Shown piece by piece: positions 18,597-26,853 of a DNA stretch of 64,000 nt. The DNA lies in assembly GCF_000423365.1 (NCBI RefSeq), contig NZ_AUHV01000002.1, positions 124,001-188,000 on the forward strand. Reading direction: 5' to 3'. Position numbers and translations under genes: made by a program. Source of the DNA: Maritalea myrionectae DSM 19524. Lineage in GTDB: Bacteria > Pseudomonadota > Alphaproteobacteria > Rhizobiales > Devosiaceae. Every line of letters begins with the position of its first letter. Position 1 is the first letter of the stretch. The notes beneath the pieces are model-generated. The model was not told where the DNA came from. It ran no database searches and worked only from the letters and a program-made list of their open reading frames with translations.

Positions 18597-19843
18597 GCTT
18601 TCGCCCCTTTTTCGCGCCGCCGATAGGCTTTTTTGCCAAATTGGGCGCCATGTCCCTTGCCGGGCCGTTTGGACCATACACGGTCCTCCGACATCAGGGA
18701 AATCAGAATACCTTCGCGCAACCCCCGGTCGGCCACGCGGATGCGGTCGCAGGGCCATTCGCGGCGGATGGCTTCAAAAATAGCACAGCCGGGAATCACC
18801 AAATCGGCGCGTTCTCGGCCAATGCACGCATTGGCAACACGGCGGTCATAATCCATATTCAGCAACACACGCATGGTGTCTATTACGTGCTGCTCACCCA
18901 TCCAAAGCCCATCGACTTTGGATCGGTCATAGCGTTCAAGACCCAAATGCAGGCCCGCCAATGTCGTGACCGTGCCCGAGGTGCCCACCAGATGCATCTT
19001 GCTTTCAGCAATGGCGCGTTTCAGCTTTTCGCGACCTTTAAAGCGTTTGAGATGCTCGCGCACATAGTCGATCATGTCTTCAAAGCTTTCAGGGGTAACA
19101 TTTACCCCGTCAAACTTTTCAGCAATGGAGACCACCCCCACCGGCAGGGATTGCCAAGACCGGATCGACGCTGCCATTTTGCCGCGGGCCTTGGGGCGTC
19201 CGCCCCGAAAATCAAGCCACGCCAATTCAGACGACCCACCACCAATATCAAAGATCACCGCGCCGCTGGCCCCTTGATCCACCAGATCGGCGCAGCCGTT
19301 TACAGCCAATTGCGCCTCGGTTTTCCGATCAACAACTTCAAGCTCAATCCCGGTTTCCGATTGAATGCGCTGCAAAAACTCAGTGGCGTTGCTGGCCGAC
19401 CGACACGCCTCGGTGGCGATAAGCCGCAGCTTGGCAATCTTATGATTGCCAATCTTTGTTTTGCATTGTTTGAGGGCATCAATGGTGCGGTTCATTGCAG
19501 CTGGCGACAGCGCGCCGGTGGTCGACATCCCCTCGCCCAATCGCACAATTTTGGAAAAACCGTCCACAACTTTGAAGCCGCTATCGGTGGGACGCGCCAG
19601 CAACAGCCGACAATTGTTGGTGCCCAAGTCCAAGGCCCCATAAATATTGGGTTTAGTGGAACCGCGCGCGCTTGTGTGGCGTTGGCCATTTCGTTTATGG
19701 GTCCGCGAATGGCCAGGAGATCGCCCATGGCCACCTCTGGCGCCTTGGTCCTCAGGACCAGTTGCCAAATGCCCTTCACCTGTGCCCTTTATAGGGGGCT
19801 GTGATGGGCGTTTCTGGTTTGCGGACCGATTCTTATCGGTCAC
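18593..19843 (-). CDS. Ppx/GppA phosphatase family protein
   Basis: A 416-residue member of the exopolyphosphatase/guanosine pentaphosphatase family. Actin-like nucleotide loops are [15 protein letters not shown] (about 69-83), [12 protein letters not shown] (about 140-151), [13 protein letters not shown] and [12 protein letters not shown]. Family members split polyphosphate or convert pppGpp to ppGpp; sequence alone does not separate the two. The start is GTG at 19843 with GGAG eight bases upstream. The first 65 residues are a basic, probably unfolded extension ([17 protein letters not shown]) and part of it may be untranslated if a later start is used. It precedes rlmE with a four-base overlap. 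Confidence 0.88.
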   Translation of the reverse strand: MTDKNRSANQKRPSQPPIKGTGEGHLATGPEDQGARGGHGRSPGHSRTHKRNGQRHTSARGSTKPNIYGALDLGTNNCRLLLARPTDSGFKVVDGFSKIVRLGEGMSTTGALSPAAMNRTIDALKQCKTKIGNHKIAKLRLIATEACRSASNATEFLQRIQSETGIELEVVDRKTEAQLAVNGCADLVDQGASGAVIFDIGGGSSELAWLDFRGGRPKARGKMAASIRSWQSLPVGVVSIAEKFDGVNVTPESFEDMIDYVREHLKRFKGREKLKRAIAESKMHLVGTSGTVTTLAGLHLGLERYDRSKVDGLWMGEQHVIDTMRVLLNMDYDRRVANACIGRERADLVIPGCAIFEAIRREWPCDRIRVADRGLREGILISLMSEDRVWSKRPGKGHGAQFGKKAYRRREKGAKA

Positions 19844-20074
19844 TTTAATTGCTCCATCCAGTCCGGGTCGCTACGCTTCTGCGGCGCCCCAATGACGATG
19901 TGTTACGTGTTGAAATTAAATCTAAAGCAAAGGCCAGCGATGCGCAATGGTGAAAGATATTCAGAATTTGGGAAAAAACTTAACTTTTTAAAGAAGAATA
20001 TATTCTAAATTCTCGATATAAGAACAATTTCATTACTGGCGTCACGTATCGTCCAATTCTATGTTGGTGATCAT

Positions 20075-22426
20075 ATGTTTAAAAGACTAATAGAGACCAT
20101 TCGATCCGAGAAAAACCTATCCGCGACCATCCGGGCGCAGCTTGTTGATGGGCTTTTTCACCCGTTTGCCTCCCTTATTTCCGGCGCAGTTGCCGGTCTT
20201 TTTATCGCGACGGTTCTGTCCTTCACCGCGAATGATGCGCTGGTGGAGAACATGGCGTATGCCGTTGTTATTATTGCATTGGGCCGCATCGCGCTTGGCG
20301 TTTACTATTTGCGCTCTGGCCAACCTGTTACACCGCAAAATGTCAATCAATGGGAATGGGCCTACGCCATTGGCGGCACCGCGTTCTCATTGTGCTTGGG
20401 CATGGTGACATTCTTTGCGGTATTGCGCATCGACAATGGTGCCATCCATTTGATGCTGACCACGACCACAGCGGCCTATGCGGCCTCTATTGCCGGTCGA
20501 AATGCCAGCCGCCCTTGGGTGGCGCTGGGTCAGCTTTACTTTGCATCCGTGCCTATGGGCCTGGGCTTGGTGCTGCACGATACTGTGTTTTATGAGGTTG
20601 TGGGTGCCGCGTTGCTGATTTTCATGTTCGGCATGACGGACATTACCTTGGCCGTGCGCAAAACCATTATCAATGCGCTTGAAACTCGTGAACTGAACAA
20701 GGAATTGGCTGACTCCTTCGAACAACAAGCAAATCTGTTCGACGGGGCGCTGAAAAACATGTCACACGGCCTTTGCATGTTTGACCGGGATAATAAGCTC
20801 TTGGTTTGGAACCCCATCTTATGTGAAATTTTAGGGTGCCCACCTGATCGATTGCGCAAGGGTGAATCATTTCAAGAAGTGCTCACGCTGATCCATCCGG
20901 CAGACCGGGATCATTTTGCCTTCAATGGCAATGTTGAAACGGACAAGGCCAAGGCGAACTTTGAGCAAACGGTTCAGCTAGAGGATGAGCGGTTTGTTGA
21001 TGTGTCCTCGCGACAAACTTCAACGGGCAACCGCGTGTTGGTGTTTGCTGACGTCACCGAGCAGAAAAAAGCCGAGGCGAAAATCAGAAGCCTGGCTTTG
21101 GTCGACCAGCTGACGGGCTTGATGAACCGCACCTCCTTGCAAACTGCGTTTCGCGACGTGTTGGAGAACAACACCACTGATCAAGAAGTTGCTGTTTACT
21201 TCATCGACCTTGATCACTTCAAAAATGTGAATGACACATTGGGCCACCCTGTGGGCGATGATTTGCTGCAGCAAGTGGCCAAGCGCATTTGCGATGTCTG
21301 CATGGATGAGTGTGACGTTGGCCGGATGGCTGGCGACGAGTTTTTGGTGATCCAAAAACTCTCCCCTCACGCGCGCACCCCTGAAATTTTGTCCAGCCAG
21401 ATTATTGATGCGCTCAAGCAACCGTTCAATGTTGCCTCTCACTATGTTCGTATTGGCGCTTCGATCGGCATTGCGATTTCACCGAAGGACGGCACAGATT
21501 CGGGCCTCTTGTTAAAACGTGCCGATATGGCGCTTTATGCCGCTAAGAACTTTGGCCGGAACCGTTTTGAGTTCTTTGAACCTAAAATGGACCAAAAGGC
21601 ACAACAAGTCCGCGCGATGGAATTGGACATCAAATATGCGCTGGAAGCGAACCAATTCCGCCTGGCCTTTCAGCCTATTGTTGACGCGAACACATTTGAA
21701 ATTTCGGGATTAGAAACGCTCATTCGCTGGACACACGAAAAACGTGGCCGCGTTGCCCCGTCCGTGTTTATTCAGGTGGCCGAACAGACTGGCCAGGTGA
21801 TTGAGATTGGTCGTTGGGTTTTGCGCGAAGCGATACGCCAAGCCTCAAAATGGCCAACGGACACGCCAATTGCAGTCAATTTCAGTGCCGTGCAATTCCA
21901 AGACACTGACTTTCCTAAATATCTGAAATCGCAATTGCGTCGCTATAAACTGGCGCCGGAGCGGGTGGAACTGGAAATCACAGAAACAGCGTTTTTCCAA
22001 GATGAGGTTGCCACACTGGATATTTTGAATCAGTTCCAAGCGATCGGCGTCAAAATCTCGCTGGATGACTTTGGCACAGGTTTCTCCTCACTGTCTCAGC
22101 TGCGCACGTTCCCCTATCACAAGATCAAAATTGATGGGTCCTTTGTGCGGGACCTGGAAACAAATGCCAGCTCCAAAGCAGTGGCAACGGCCGTGGCCCA
22201 TATCGGCCAAGCGCTCAATATCCGCGTGGTGGCAGAATGTGTTGAATCGAAAGAGCAGCTTGAATATTTGCGCGACGCAGGCGTTAGCGAAATTCAAGGT
22301 TTCCATTTATGTCGTCCATTGAACAATGAAGACATTGTCAGCCTATTGGAAATTGGCAAAGGGAAGTTTGACCGCGATTTTTTGAAAGAGATCGCTGAGC
22401 GCAGCGATAAAACCGCCGCGCAATAG
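20075..22426 (+). CDS. Membrane-anchored PAS-GGDEF-EAL protein (c-di-GMP turnover)
   Basis: A 783-residue inner membrane protein. Residues about 30-195 hold five or six helices with short loops, a membrane sensor of no named type that I can identify. A PAS domain of the FDGALKNMSHGLCMFD type covers about 220-335. The GGDEF domain (about 340-500) has the A-GDEF signature at 419-423 and no RxxD inhibitory site. The EAL domain (510-755) reads E547-T-L, N602, E634/E637, D664-D665 in LDDFGTGFS, K685, E721 and Q741, so the phosphodiesterase residues are present although E-A-L is E-T-L. Both synthesis and hydrolysis are possible. It faces the RpfF-like crotonase gene with only 36 bases between their ends. 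Confidence 0.9.
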   Translation: MFKRLIETIRSEKNLSATIRAQLVDGLFHPFASLISGAVAGLFIATVLSFTANDALVENMAYAVVIIALGRIALGVYYLRSGQPVTPQNVNQWEWAYAIGGTAFSLCLGMVTFFAVLRIDNGAIHLMLTTTTAAYAASIAGRNASRPWVALGQLYFASVPMGLGLVLHDTVFYEVVGAALLIFMFGMTDITLAVRKTIINALETRELNKELADSFEQQANLFDGALKNMSHGLCMFDRDNKLLVWNPILCEILGCPPDRLRKGESFQEVLTLIHPADRDHFAFNGNVETDKAKANFEQTVQLEDERFVDVSSRQTSTGNRVLVFADVTEQKKAEAKIRSLALVDQLTGLMNRTSLQTAFRDVLENNTTDQEVAVYFIDLDHFKNVNDTLGHPVGDDLLQQVAKRICDVCMDECDVGRMAGDEFLVIQKLSPHARTPEILSSQIIDALKQPFNVASHYVRIGASIGIAISPKDGTDSGLLLKRADMALYAAKNFGRNRFEFFEPKMDQKAQQVRAMELDIKYALEANQFRLAFQPIVDANTFEISGLETLIRWTHEKRGRVAPSVFIQVAEQTGQVIEIGRWVLREAIRQASKWPTDTPIAVNFSAVQFQDTDFPKYLKSQLRRYKLAPERVELEITETAFFQDEVATLDILNQFQAIGVKISLDDFGTGFSSLSQLRTFPYHKIKIDGSFVRDLETNASSKAVATAVAHIGQALNIRVVAECVESKEQLEYLRDAGVSEIQGFHLCRPLNNEDIVSLLEIGKGKFDRDFLKEIAERSDKTAAQ

Positions 22427-22455
22427 CTTTCAATTTGCATAGCTTATGAATTACC

Positions 22456-22490
22456 GCGCCCGCTACTCTGCAGCGGGCGCAGCTTTTTTA
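22456..22490 (+). terminator. Rho-independent terminator overlapping the end of the crotonase gene
   Basis: GCGCCCGCT (22456-22464) pairs with AGCGGGCGC (22472-22480), loop seven bases, followed by AGCTTTTTT. It serves the plus-strand GGDEF-EAL gene but the stem covers the stop codon and the last codons of the convergent crotonase gene. Confidence 0.85.
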
Positions 22491-23416
22491 GACTGGGCAG
22501 CAACAAGTCGCTGCATCACTTTTAGCTCTCGGGAAGAAATACGCATACCGGCATCCGCCCACAGCGAGACCACGTCATCCAACTCTTCAAATGGAATTGG
22601 ATTGGCCCGCTTCACGGCCTTACGGTAGGTGCAAAGGGCAGCTTGCTTTTGCTCGTTCTTGGCAATGAAACGCTGAACCGTTTTCAGCCCCTCACCCTTT
22701 TCTGCCAAAATATGCACAACGCCCATTTCGTATAGCTCTTCTGCGCTGAGCGTGCGGCCCGTGCGCACCAATTGCTCGGCTTTGGCAAAGCCCAAGGACC
22801 GCCCCAGGAAGGTGAGCGCGCCCATGCCGGGGAACAGGCCAAACATTTGCTCAGGAAACCCAAACTTGGTGCCCTTCTCGGCGCAAATATAGTCAAACGA
22901 CAATAGGGATTCAAAGCCACCGCCAAGCGCATCGCCCTGCACCAAACCAATGGTCAGGAGTTCGCTATCAATGCTGCGCCAGTTCTTGTGCAATATTTCG
23001 ACGCAGGATCGACCATAGGCATAGAGCCCGTCGCGATCCTTTGAGTTGATACAGTGGGAGAAATAGTCAAGATCGCCGCCCAAACAGAAGAAATCTGGAT
23101 GCCGAGACCCGAGCACAACAAATTTGAAGTGCTCGCCCATTTCCTCTTTCAATGACCGAATATTGTAATGCCAGCCATGGAAATCATCGAGCAAAGCCGG
23201 ATTATAAGCGGCCCGCCCCTCGAAATTCATGAAGCTCCACAAGGTGCTGTGGGAGATATCAAATGCATTCTCCAGTTGACCAAGCTCTGGCCAAAACCGG
23301 TTTGAAAGATTTGAAGGTGCTGCTGATCGCGGCATCAGCACCGTGTTTTCATTTTTTGGATTTTGTTCGCCTACAAAGTCGGAACTCGGCAGGCTGAAAG
23401 CTGCATTATCTGACAT
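22463..23416 (-). CDS. RpfF-like crotonase, candidate DSF (fatty-acid signal) synthase
   Basis: A 317-residue crotonase that matches the RpfF family rather than ordinary enoyl-CoA hydratases. It has KFVVLGSRHPDFFCLGGDL (about 98-116), SKDRDGLYAYGRSCVEIL (125-142), LVQGDALGGGFESLLS (158-173), GFPEQMFGLFPGMGALTFLG (186-205), then AEELYEMGVVHILAEKGEGL and PIPFEELDDVVSLWADA. The two catalytic glutamates are E169 and E189, 20 residues apart as in Xanthomonas RpfF (E141 and E161). RpfF makes cis-2-unsaturated fatty acids from acyl-ACP for cell-cell signalling. The N-terminal 45 residues are a variable extension. It is convergent with a membrane PAS-GGDEF-EAL gene. The product was not tested. Confidence 0.78.
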   Translation of the reverse strand: MSDNAAFSLPSSDFVGEQNPKNENTVLMPRSAAPSNLSNRFWPELGQLENAFDISHSTLWSFMNFEGRAAYNPALLDDFHGWHYNIRSLKEEMGEHFKFVVLGSRHPDFFCLGGDLDYFSHCINSKDRDGLYAYGRSCVEILHKNWRSIDSELLTIGLVQGDALGGGFESLLSFDYICAEKGTKFGFPEQMFGLFPGMGALTFLGRSLGFAKAEQLVRTGRTLSAEELYEMGVVHILAEKGEGLKTVQRFIAKNEQKQAALCTYRKAVKRANPIPFEELDDVVSLWADAGMRISSRELKVMQRLVAAQSKKAAPAAE

Positions 23417-23670
23417 GATACTAAATACTAAAACATTTTTAAAAATAGGGGTTCAGTTAACAACATATTAACGGAATTTTCAATCAATTTTATTTAAATA
23501 GCAATATGCAACAATTAACCATGATTGTGTCAAAATTGTTACCAATCAACGTGTTAAACAAAACAATTAAAGAAAAATAGTAAATTTACCCACAGTTTAA
23601 TGCCGATTTTTGCATGTGAAGTGCTGTTTTTCGTGTTGCTGCAGTTGGTTAGGTTTGTCATAAGCAAGAG

Positions 23671-24315
23671 ATGACCCGACCAATCCTTTATAGCTTTCGT
23701 CGCTGTCCCTATGCCATGCGTGGGCGGCTGGGCATTCAAGCCGCGCAATTAGAGGTTGAATTGCGCGAAATCTTGCTGCGGGACAAGCCTGAGACGTTTT
23801 TGCAGACATCCCCCAAGGGCACCGTTCCCGTGTTAGATTTGGGCGATCAAGTGATTGAAGAAAGCCACGACATTCTGAAATGGGCGTTGGCGCAAAGCGA
23901 TCCGGAAGATTTGCAGCATGGTGGGCAGGATCTCGATGAGATGCACGCTCTGATTGAGCAATCGGACAAAGAGTTCAAGCCCCTGCTCGACCGCTATAAA
24001 TATCCAACACGATATGAGCTTGACGGCGGTGCGACAGCCCGCGATCGCGCCCTTCCCTTTCTCGACATGCTTGATGCCCGCCTTGCGGATGATGGCTTTC
24101 TGTTTCACGGTCGAATCAGTGTCGCAGACTTAGGCATTTGGCCATTTATCCGCCAATTCGCGCATGTCGATCGTGACTGGTTTTGGGCGCAAGACCGTCC
24201 CCATTTGATCGCTTGGCTCGACTATTTTTTGAATAGTGACCGCTTCGGTCAAATTATGCCCAAGTTCACGCCATGGAAAATTGGCGATGAGCCGGTACTA
24301 TTTCCTATAAAATAG
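23671..24315 (+). CDS. Glutathione S-transferase family protein (Grx2-like)
   Basis: A 214-residue protein. The start PILYSFRRCPYAMRGRLGI carries a thioredoxin-like C-P-Y-A active site at about residues 12-15, with SPKGTVPVLDLGDQVIEES (about 47-65, the cis-proline and glutathione-binding E-S). The C-terminal half is helical with FHGRISVADLGIWPF, the domain 2 capping box. The R-C-P-Y-A-M-R type is the GST/glutaredoxin-2-like group that is common beside stress genes. It probably reduces or conjugates with glutathione; the target is unknown. The spacer before it (23417-23670) is AT-rich and holds no gene. Confidence 0.85.
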   Translation: MTRPILYSFRRCPYAMRGRLGIQAAQLEVELREILLRDKPETFLQTSPKGTVPVLDLGDQVIEESHDILKWALAQSDPEDLQHGGQDLDEMHALIEQSDKEFKPLLDRYKYPTRYELDGGATARDRALPFLDMLDARLADDGFLFHGRISVADLGIWPFIRQFAHVDRDWFWAQDRPHLIAWLDYFLNSDRFGQIMPKFTPWKIGDEPVLFPIK

Positions 24316-24399
24316 TCCCTAAAGAGCACCTGTTTGCTTGATTATGGTGTAGGGCATGGCTAAAGCTACCTCCCATAAAATGCAAAAGGATAGTTGATC

Positions 24400-25278
24400 T
24401 TGGCTTCTCATCAGATTTTACCTGCCCAACTTGCGCAGCCGCTCATTCGGCGCGCAGTGGACAATGCTTTGCTGGAGGATTTGGGGCAAGCTGGGGACAT
24501 AACCACGCAAGCAACCCTCTCCCCTGACGCCACAGCCGTCGCGGTGATGAATGTGCGCGAAGCTGGCATCATTAGCGGCATCGAGCTGGCCCGAGCCGCC
24601 TTTGCGCAAATTGGCGATGGGCTGAAGTTTGAAGCGCATGTCACAGACGGCGATGCGGTGCTGCCCGGTCAAGACATTGCCACAATATCCGGCAACGCTC
24701 GCCTTATCATGTCGGCCGAGCGCGTTGCGCTGAACTTCATGTGCCATATGAGCGGCATTTCCACCTTCACCAAACGTTACGTGGATGAAGTTGCCGGCAC
24801 TGGGGCCAAGATTTGCTGCACCCGCAAAACAACACCCGGCCTACGGGCGTTTGAAAAGTTTGCTGTGAAGTGCGGCGGCGGTGCCAATCACCGATTTGGC
24901 TTGGATGACGCGATCCTGATCAAGGACAATCATATTGCGGTAGCGGGCGGCGTAAAGCAGGCTGTGCTCGCTGCTAAAGCTTTTGCTGGCCATATGATTG
25001 CGATTGAAGTTGAAGTGGACACGCTGGAGCAATTTGCCGACGCGTTGGACGCAGGGGCAACCGCAGTGTTGCTCGACAATATGAGCCCGAAGCAATTGCG
25101 CGAAGCGGTGCACGCTTGCAAAGGGGCAGCCCGCCTTGAAGCCTCTGGCGGCATCAATCTGGATAGTGTGCGCAAAGTGGCAGAAACGGGCGTTGAGTTC
25201 ATCTCCACCAGTCAAATCACGATGGCGGCCTCGCCGCTTGATATTGGCCTTGATATCAAGATCAACGACCAGGAATAG
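24400..25278 (+). CDS. nadC: Nicotinate-nucleotide pyrophosphorylase (carboxylating)
   Basis: A 292-residue quinolinate phosphoribosyltransferase, which makes nicotinate mononucleotide from quinolinate and PRPP for NAD synthesis. The type II phosphoribosyltransferase core has ICCTRKTTPGLRAFEKFAVK and GGGANHRFGLDDAILIKDNH (about 130-170), both the substrate arginines and lysines. The start is a TTG at 24400 (MASHQILPAQ) nine bases after AAAAGGA; a TTG two codons earlier is too close to that site. A CysQ-like gene follows by eight bases, so they share a transcript. nadE, the last step of the same pathway, is 20 kb away. Confidence 0.96.
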   Translation: MASHQILPAQLAQPLIRRAVDNALLEDLGQAGDITTQATLSPDATAVAVMNVREAGIISGIELARAAFAQIGDGLKFEAHVTDGDAVLPGQDIATISGNARLIMSAERVALNFMCHMSGISTFTKRYVDEVAGTGAKICCTRKTTPGLRAFEKFAVKCGGGANHRFGLDDAILIKDNHIAVAGGVKQAVLAAKAFAGHMIAIEVEVDTLEQFADALDAGATAVLLDNMSPKQLREAVHACKGAARLEASGGINLDSVRKVAETGVEFISTSQITMAASPLDIGLDIKINDQE

Positions 25279-25285
25279 CAGTTTC

Positions 25286-26107
25286 ATGCCCCAATTTGAT
25301 GCGATCGCCACGCAAATGCTTGAGGCGGCTCTCGCAGCGAGCCATGTCATTCTCAAGCATTATCAGGGGCATATTGCGGTGGAACGCAAAGATGATGGTT
25401 CGCCCGTGACCGCTGCGGATGCTGCGGGGGAAGACATCATCATCAGTAAGCTGGCAGCGCTCGACATTCCGATTTTGGGCGAAGAGAGCGTGGCAGAAGG
25501 CAACATCCCAACATTGGGTGAGCGTTTTTTTGTGGTCGACCCGCTGGATGGCACGAAAGAGTTTATCAAGCGCAATGGCGAGTTCACGGTGAACATCGCT
25601 TTGGTGGAGCACGGTGTGCCGACCTATGGCGTCATTATCGCACCCGCCAAGGACACGGCCTATATCGGCACGCCTGGCGGCGCGTTTAAATCCACACTTG
25701 AGGGTGACAAACCCATCAATTGGCAACAAATTCACGCCGACCCAAATATGAAGTGCAAGATCGTCGCCAGCCGCTCTCATGCCCATGGCGCCATCAAGCA
25801 CTTTTTGGATGAAGCTGGCCCTTGCGAAGATGTCTCGGTTGGGTCTTCGCTCAAATTCTGTTTGGTGGCTGAGGGCACGGCCCTTCATTACCCCCGGTTC
25901 ACGCCCACTTGTGAGTGGGATATCGCCGCGGGCCATGCGATCTTGTGCCATGCCGGTGGGGCTTTGATTGAAGCCACAGGCGGGAAAATGCGCTACGGCA
26001 AAACCGAGACGGACTTTCTCAATCCGTTTTTTGCGGCTGCCGCTTCCCCTGCGCTGGCGGAAAAATGTGCTGACATTATGCGCCGGGCTATTGAAAAGGT
26101 CCGGTAA
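25286..26107 (+). CDS. cysQ: Inositol monophosphatase-fold phosphatase, CysQ-like 3'(2'),5'-bisphosphate nucleotidase
   Basis: A 273-residue metal-dependent phosphatase. It has the fold motifs DGSPVTAADAAGEDII (about 31-46), LGEES (metal glutamates), VDPLDGTKEFIKRNGEF (about 89-105) and CEWDIAAGHAILCHAGG (about 210-226). The K-R-N-G-E-F after DGTKEF is typical of CysQ, which converts PAP from sulfate assimilation to AMP. A general inositol phosphatase is the alternative. The start ATG at 25286 follows AGGA by 11 bases; a longer frame from 25136 runs back into nadC and is rejected. It is cotranscribed with nadC. Confidence 0.85.
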   Translation: MPQFDAIATQMLEAALAASHVILKHYQGHIAVERKDDGSPVTAADAAGEDIIISKLAALDIPILGEESVAEGNIPTLGERFFVVDPLDGTKEFIKRNGEFTVNIALVEHGVPTYGVIIAPAKDTAYIGTPGGAFKSTLEGDKPINWQQIHADPNMKCKIVASRSHAHGAIKHFLDEAGPCEDVSVGSSLKFCLVAEGTALHYPRFTPTCEWDIAAGHAILCHAGGALIEATGGKMRYGKTETDFLNPFFAAAASPALAEKCADIMRRAIEKVR

Positions 26108-26167
26108 GACCTTATTTACGCTGTATTCTAATCCAATCGAAACGCATTCGCGTTATGAAAAGGAACA

Positions 26168-26236
26168 ATGGGTGCGCTCATTTACCTTTTGTTGCCCTTT
26201 TACAAAAAAGTGAAGTCAAGTCTCTTGTCATTATGA
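26168..26236 (+). CDS. Possible 22-residue small hydrophobic peptide
   Basis: An ATG at 26168 preceded by AGGA (26161-26164) opens a 22-codon frame ending TGA at 26236, with a hydrophobic front (IYLLLPFY), a basic middle (KKVK) and a leucine-rich end. It could be a membrane microprotein, but short frames of this kind occur by chance. It ends before the predicted start of the PadR transcript, so it would need its own transcript. Confidence 0.2.
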   Translation: MGALIYLLLPFYKKVKSSLLSL

Positions 26237-26252
26237 TTTTCCGTCATATATA
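26225..26252 (+). promoter_or_regulatory. Sigma-70-like promoter of the PadR-RND operon
   Basis: TTGTCA (26225-26230) and TATATA (26247-26252) are separated by 16 bases and lie about 45 bases before the PadR start codon. The adjacent palindrome at 26256-26269 would cover the transcription start, fitting repression. Predicted by eye only. Confidence 0.4.
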
Positions 26253-26255
26253 GAG

Positions 26256-26269
26256 TTGATATATATCGA
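26256..26269 (+). promoter_or_regulatory. PadR operator candidate
   Basis: TTGATATATATCGA (26256-26269) is a near-perfect inverted repeat: its core GATATATATC is a perfect ten-base palindrome and the outer bases match at one of two positions. It lies just after the predicted -10 box and 25 bases before the PadR gene, where a repressor would block the start of transcription. Confidence 0.4.
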
Positions 26270-26293
26270 TCCTATATGAGGCGACTATTTATA

Positions 26294-26842
26294 ATGAATG
26301 TAAAAACCATCTGTCTCGCCATTTTGACTCAAGGCGAAACCACCGGATATGACATTCGCAAGCGCTCTACAGAGGGCGACTATGCCTATTTCATGGAAGC
26401 CAGTTTTGGTTCCATATACCCTGCTTTGTCCAAATTGGAGGAAGAGGCATATGTCACCAGCCGCACCGTGGCACAAGAGGGAAAACCCTCTAAACGTGTC
26501 TATAAGATCACGCCAACCGGGCGCGAGTTTTTCATCAATTCGCTTTATGACGAATTGAATGATGATGTCTTCCGCTCCGAGTTTTTGCTTTTCCTCCGCT
26601 TTGTTGAAGACCTGCCCCGCTCGTTGGTGGAAAAACGCGTCAATGAACGCATCGCCAAATGCAACGACGCGATTGAGAACGTCAAAAAGCTGGAAGAAGA
26701 ATTTACCAAGCCCTCAGAACGCTGGGTTTTGAATTTCGGGCAGCACTGCATGCGCAGTGCCCGCCAATATCTAATTGACAATAAACAAGAAATAATCGCG
26801 CTGGCCAAGCAAGAAGATGTGCCTGCCCGCGCGGCCGAATAG
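26294..26842 (+). CDS. PadR family transcriptional regulator
   Basis: A 182-residue repressor-type protein. Residues 1-85 form a PadR winged helix (LAILTQGETTGYDIRKRS, SFGSIYPALSKLEEEAYVTS, RVYKITPTGREFF), the usual family signature. Residues 90-180 are a helical C-terminal domain with coiled-coil character (NERIAKCNDAIENVKKLEEE). The start is ATG 26294; one six codons upstream adds a basic tail and lies in the operator. PadR proteins bind phenolics or drugs and usually repress a neighbouring pump. It lies 11 bases upstream of the RND genes, probably in one operon, with a candidate operator before it. Confidence 0.9.
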   Translation: MNVKTICLAILTQGETTGYDIRKRSTEGDYAYFMEASFGSIYPALSKLEEEAYVTSRTVAQEGKPSKRVYKITPTGREFFINSLYDELNDDVFRSEFLLFLRFVEDLPRSLVEKRVNERIAKCNDAIENVKKLEEEFTKPSERWVLNFGQHCMRSARQYLIDNKQEIIALAKQEDVPARAAE

Positions 26843-26853
26843 GGACGAGATTT

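Noticed and set aside
18446-19804. A 452-codon frame antisense to gppA
   Set aside because: It overlaps two real genes and has no family likeness. The minus-strand genes carry all the conserved motifs.
22463-23416. Plain enoyl-CoA hydratase or naphthoate synthase
   Set aside because: The spacing of the two glutamates and the blocks after them match RpfF, and the sequence lacks the short ECH-type start. The final product is not proven.
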